From NCBI GenBank assembly GCA_030690265.1, contig JAUYHA010000177.1:124001-188000 (forward strand): a DNA stretch of 64,000 bases. Direction: 5' to 3'. Position 1 is the stretch's first letter. Each line of letters begins with the position of its first letter. The position numbers and the translations under genes are program-made. This stretch comes from Dehalococcoidales bacterium. Lineage in GTDB: Bacteria; Chloroflexota; Dehalococcoidia; Dehalococcoidales; UBA2162. Positions 61,794-64,000 of the stretch are shown here, in pieces. The notes under the pieces were generated by a model. That model ran no database searches and was not told the origin of the DNA. It saw only the letters and a program-made list of their open reading frames with translations.

Positions 61794-62593
61794 CAGGCTC
61801 GCCTCCTGACAGTAATTTCAGGGGAACGCCTGTCAAAGACCAGGTTATTTCCCATTATGCCTCGCAAAAGACCGACTACTTCTCCAAACTGCACATAATA
61901 GTCGCAGTCAAGGTCTCCAGCTGACTCCTCGTGCCGGACGCCAATACTGATGTCAGCCGTCTTAAATGCCGGGTTATCCACCTTTGAGTCACCTAGATAC
62001 ATCACGCCACTTTCCAGATTAAAATTTCGCTTTAACTCTGCCAGAGCTTTACCTTTGTCAACGGGGCAGGGATAGACATCAAAAAAGGGCTGTCCTTCAT
62101 AAGTGACCACCTCCAAAAGCAGGTTCTGGCAGTAATCCAGGACTTTAACGGCTCTGGCTTCAGCCTCTTTCAAATCCCGGGAGTGCCTCCAGTCCAGGCA
62201 AAAAGCAACGCTTTGCCCGGTGGAGACCTTCTTTTCCTCAACAAACAGGAGATTGTCGCTAGACTCTATGGCATATTCCAGAGCCAGCTCTACCCGGGGC
62301 ATCGCCTCCTGAATACGGGGGTCTATAATCAGCCTCTCCCCGATTTTCATCTCCAGCCCGGCGATGGCACACCAGGCACTGGCAAAAGGGGTCCTGGGCA
62401 CGATAAAGCCCATACCCTTGGTCGTTATGATGCCCACCGGAATCAATTGCTTGATTTGAGATAAGATTGCCTGCATTTCCTCGGAAACTCTGGCTTCTTC
62501 CCGGGGAGCATTAATCGGGCTGATGGTTCCGTCATAGTCAAGAAACAGCCCCTGCACTTCCATCATTAGTGCTGCCTCCAGCTGACTTAACAT
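61793..62593 (-). CDS. HAD-superfamily trehalose-phosphatase-like protein
   Basis: GLFLDYDGTISPINAPREEARVSEEM...VDKGKALAELKRNFNLESGVMYLGDSKVDNPAFKTADISIGV. Confidence 0.85.
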   Translation of the reverse strand: MLSQLEAALMMEVQGLFLDYDGTISPINAPREEARVSEEMQAILSQIKQLIPVGIITTKGMGFIVPRTPFASAWCAIAGLEMKIGERLIIDPRIQEAMPRVELALEYAIESSDNLLFVEEKKVSTGQSVAFCLDWRHSRDLKEAEARAVKVLDYCQNLLLEVVTYEGQPFFDVYPCPVDKGKALAELKRNFNLESGVMYLGDSKVDNPAFKTADISIGVRHEESAGDLDCDYYVQFGEVVGLLRGIMGNNLVFDRRSPEITVRRRA

Positions 62594-62739
62594 CGTTTCT
62601 TCTCTCAGTGTTGTAGCTTATATCTATGGTAATGGATAGCTGCGCCCGAGGCTCTGGCAGGCTGTAATGGCAACTGTAGACTGGACATGTGACTCTAAAT
62701 CTAGCACGGAAACAAGCTGATTGTCAAATAGCCTCGGGT

Positions 62740-62891
62740 GAGGTTGTTAAAAACATAATTACCATTCCGTGCCCTGGCCTGTCGCCAGGACAGGCTTGAC
62801 ACGGAATCCAGAAAACCCTGTCCAAAAGTGGCACCTACCATTCTGGATACCGACTTTCGTCGGCATAGAAGTGATGTTACTAACCAATCTC
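62740..62891. repeat. MITE-like repeat family A, divergent member
   Basis: GAGGTTGTTAAAAACAT ... GTTACTAACCAATCTC termini flanking a TTCCGTG...CACGGAATCC hairpin. Confidence 0.5.
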
Positions 62892-62901
62892 ATCAGGTGC
62901 T

Positions 62902-63645
62902 CTAAAAAAACGAGGGCGCCACTAGGAACAGGACGATATTGGTTATGCCGTGAGACAGAATTACTCCCGAAAGTGACCCCGTTTTATTAACCACCCAACC
63001 AAAGATGAGAGCAATGATAAAGACGAAACCGACATCCAGCAGTGACTGGTGTATCAGGTGGACGATGGCAAAAGTTAAGCTGACATAAACTATCCCCCAC
63101 CAGCGGCCTAATGCTTCCACGGCATTACGCTGAAGCACGCCACGAAATGTCAGTTCTTCAACAAAGCCGGTAGTAGAGAGAAGCAAAAAAGCGGCCAGCA
63201 GCCGCGTCTCCTGCAATACAAGACTAATCTCCTTAGCCTCTTCCATCAGGATGAGATACTCTAACACCCCGAAGACAAAGCCTGCCATGGTGATACCCAG
63301 CTGGATTGGAATCCGATTGAAATTGAGACCTATCTGCTCCCAACTGTAACCCTGAAGGCGAATTACCTGCCAGGCAGCAACCAAAAGAGGAATGTAAATA
63401 ATAGGATACCACCAGATTTGCGGGATTCCAGCCAGAGGCATTGACAGACTGATTATCCTTATCAGGGGAACGAGTGCCAGTGACAGGAGTAAATTTTGAC
63501 GGGTCTGCTTACTGACCAGTGCCGAGTGTAGTATGACCGCCACCAGAAGTACGATATGGCTTAGTATCCCCCATACCAGATTAACATTGACGGTTATTAC
63601 CTCGGCCAGAGTAATTAGCACCACATAAACAAAGGCTTCTATCAT
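62902..63645 (-). CDS. CPBP family intramembrane metalloprotease
   Basis: STTGFVEELTFRGVLQRNAVEALG...LTFAIVHLIHQSLLDVGFVFIIALIFGWVVNKTGSLSGVILSHGITNI. Confidence 0.9.
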   Translation of the reverse strand: MIEAFVYVVLITLAEVITVNVNLVWGILSHIVLLVAVILHSALVSKQTRQNLLLSLALVPLIRIISLSMPLAGIPQIWWYPIIYIPLLVAAWQVIRLQGYSWEQIGLNFNRIPIQLGITMAGFVFGVLEYLILMEEAKEISLVLQETRLLAAFLLLSTTGFVEELTFRGVLQRNAVEALGRWWGIVYVSLTFAIVHLIHQSLLDVGFVFIIALIFGWVVNKTGSLSGVILSHGITNIVLFLVAPSFF

Positions 63646-63667
63646 CTTTAATAAGACTACCAGCTTG

Positions 63668-64000
63668 TTAATTAAGTTGATTTATATCATTACCTGAAGG
63701 AAGTGACCCGGAGGAGTGCGGAGCCTCTGCTTCTGGAGTAGTAAAGCTGTGAAGCTCCTCTTGCCGGTTAATCTGTCGATAGCTGATTGAAGCAATACTG
63801 GCTAAAAACCAGCCAATAAAGGCTATCCAAATGCCGTCAAACCAGGTAAAGCCAAAGGGACGCAGGAAGATTATTGCGATACCACCCAGCATAAGCAGAT
63901 AACCGATACCCTGCCCCAGCCGTATAGCAATTCGACTGGAGCGGATATAGTTGCCGGTAGTATACCAGAGAATTGACCGGAAAACCCGCCCCCCATCCAG
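63668..64000 (-). CDS. Site-2 protease (M50) family C-terminus, 5' end beyond window
   Basis: In-frame from window edge: LDGGRVFRSILWYTTGNYIRSSRIAIRLGQGIGYLLMLGGIAIIFL...IWIAFIGWFLASIASISYRQ; LDGGR motif. Confidence 0.8.
   Translation of the reverse strand: MDGGRVFRSILWYTTGNYIRSSRIAIRLGQGIGYLLMLGGIAIIFLRPFGFTWFDGIWIAFIGWFLASIASISYRQINRQEELHSFTTPEAEAPHSSGSLPSGNDINQLN

Overview
This is a bacterial chromosomal window. Gene content and order suggest a Chloroflexota/Dehalococcoidia-like genome, but that is inference only. From left to right it contains: (1) a narC-like diheme cytochrome c overlapping a truncated narG, divergent from a Crp/Fnr regulator, with a perfect TGTCA-N6-TGACA operator between them, plus a hemerythrin; (2) an accessory patch (about 4.0-10.4 kb) with a PIN-like protein, a lipoprotein with YGNYGSKYSS repeats, a 3'-half tRNA-Val remnant, a MazEF-type toxin-antitoxin pair with its operator, a frameshifted tyrosine integrase, tRNA-Ser, and a second integrase remnant; (3) oppA-like, tandem metallophosphoesterases, radC, and prfB with a programmed +1 frameshift; (4) a PyrR-attenuated pyr operon with a PyrB-PyrI(zinc domain) fusion and a MITE-like repeat between pyrB and pyrC; (5) ubiX/ubiD and purF; (6) tldD/pmbA and beta-oxidation-type genes; (7) a tRNA-tuf-rpmG-secE-nusG-rplKA ... 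rplJL block interrupted by acyl-CoA-type genes; (8) two paralogous ~1,000-aa BNR-like surface proteins flanking a polyamine cluster (speD, membrane spermidine-synthase-like proteins, and a TM-only paralog); (9) a sugar module made of a GH (alpha/alpha)6-like protein, a ROK fructokinase, a GT4 fused to a PH-like membrane tail, and a trehalose-phosphatase-like HAD protein. Several families of short TIR-bearing repeats are scattered through the intergenic regions. All calls were made by reading the sequence; no database searches were run.
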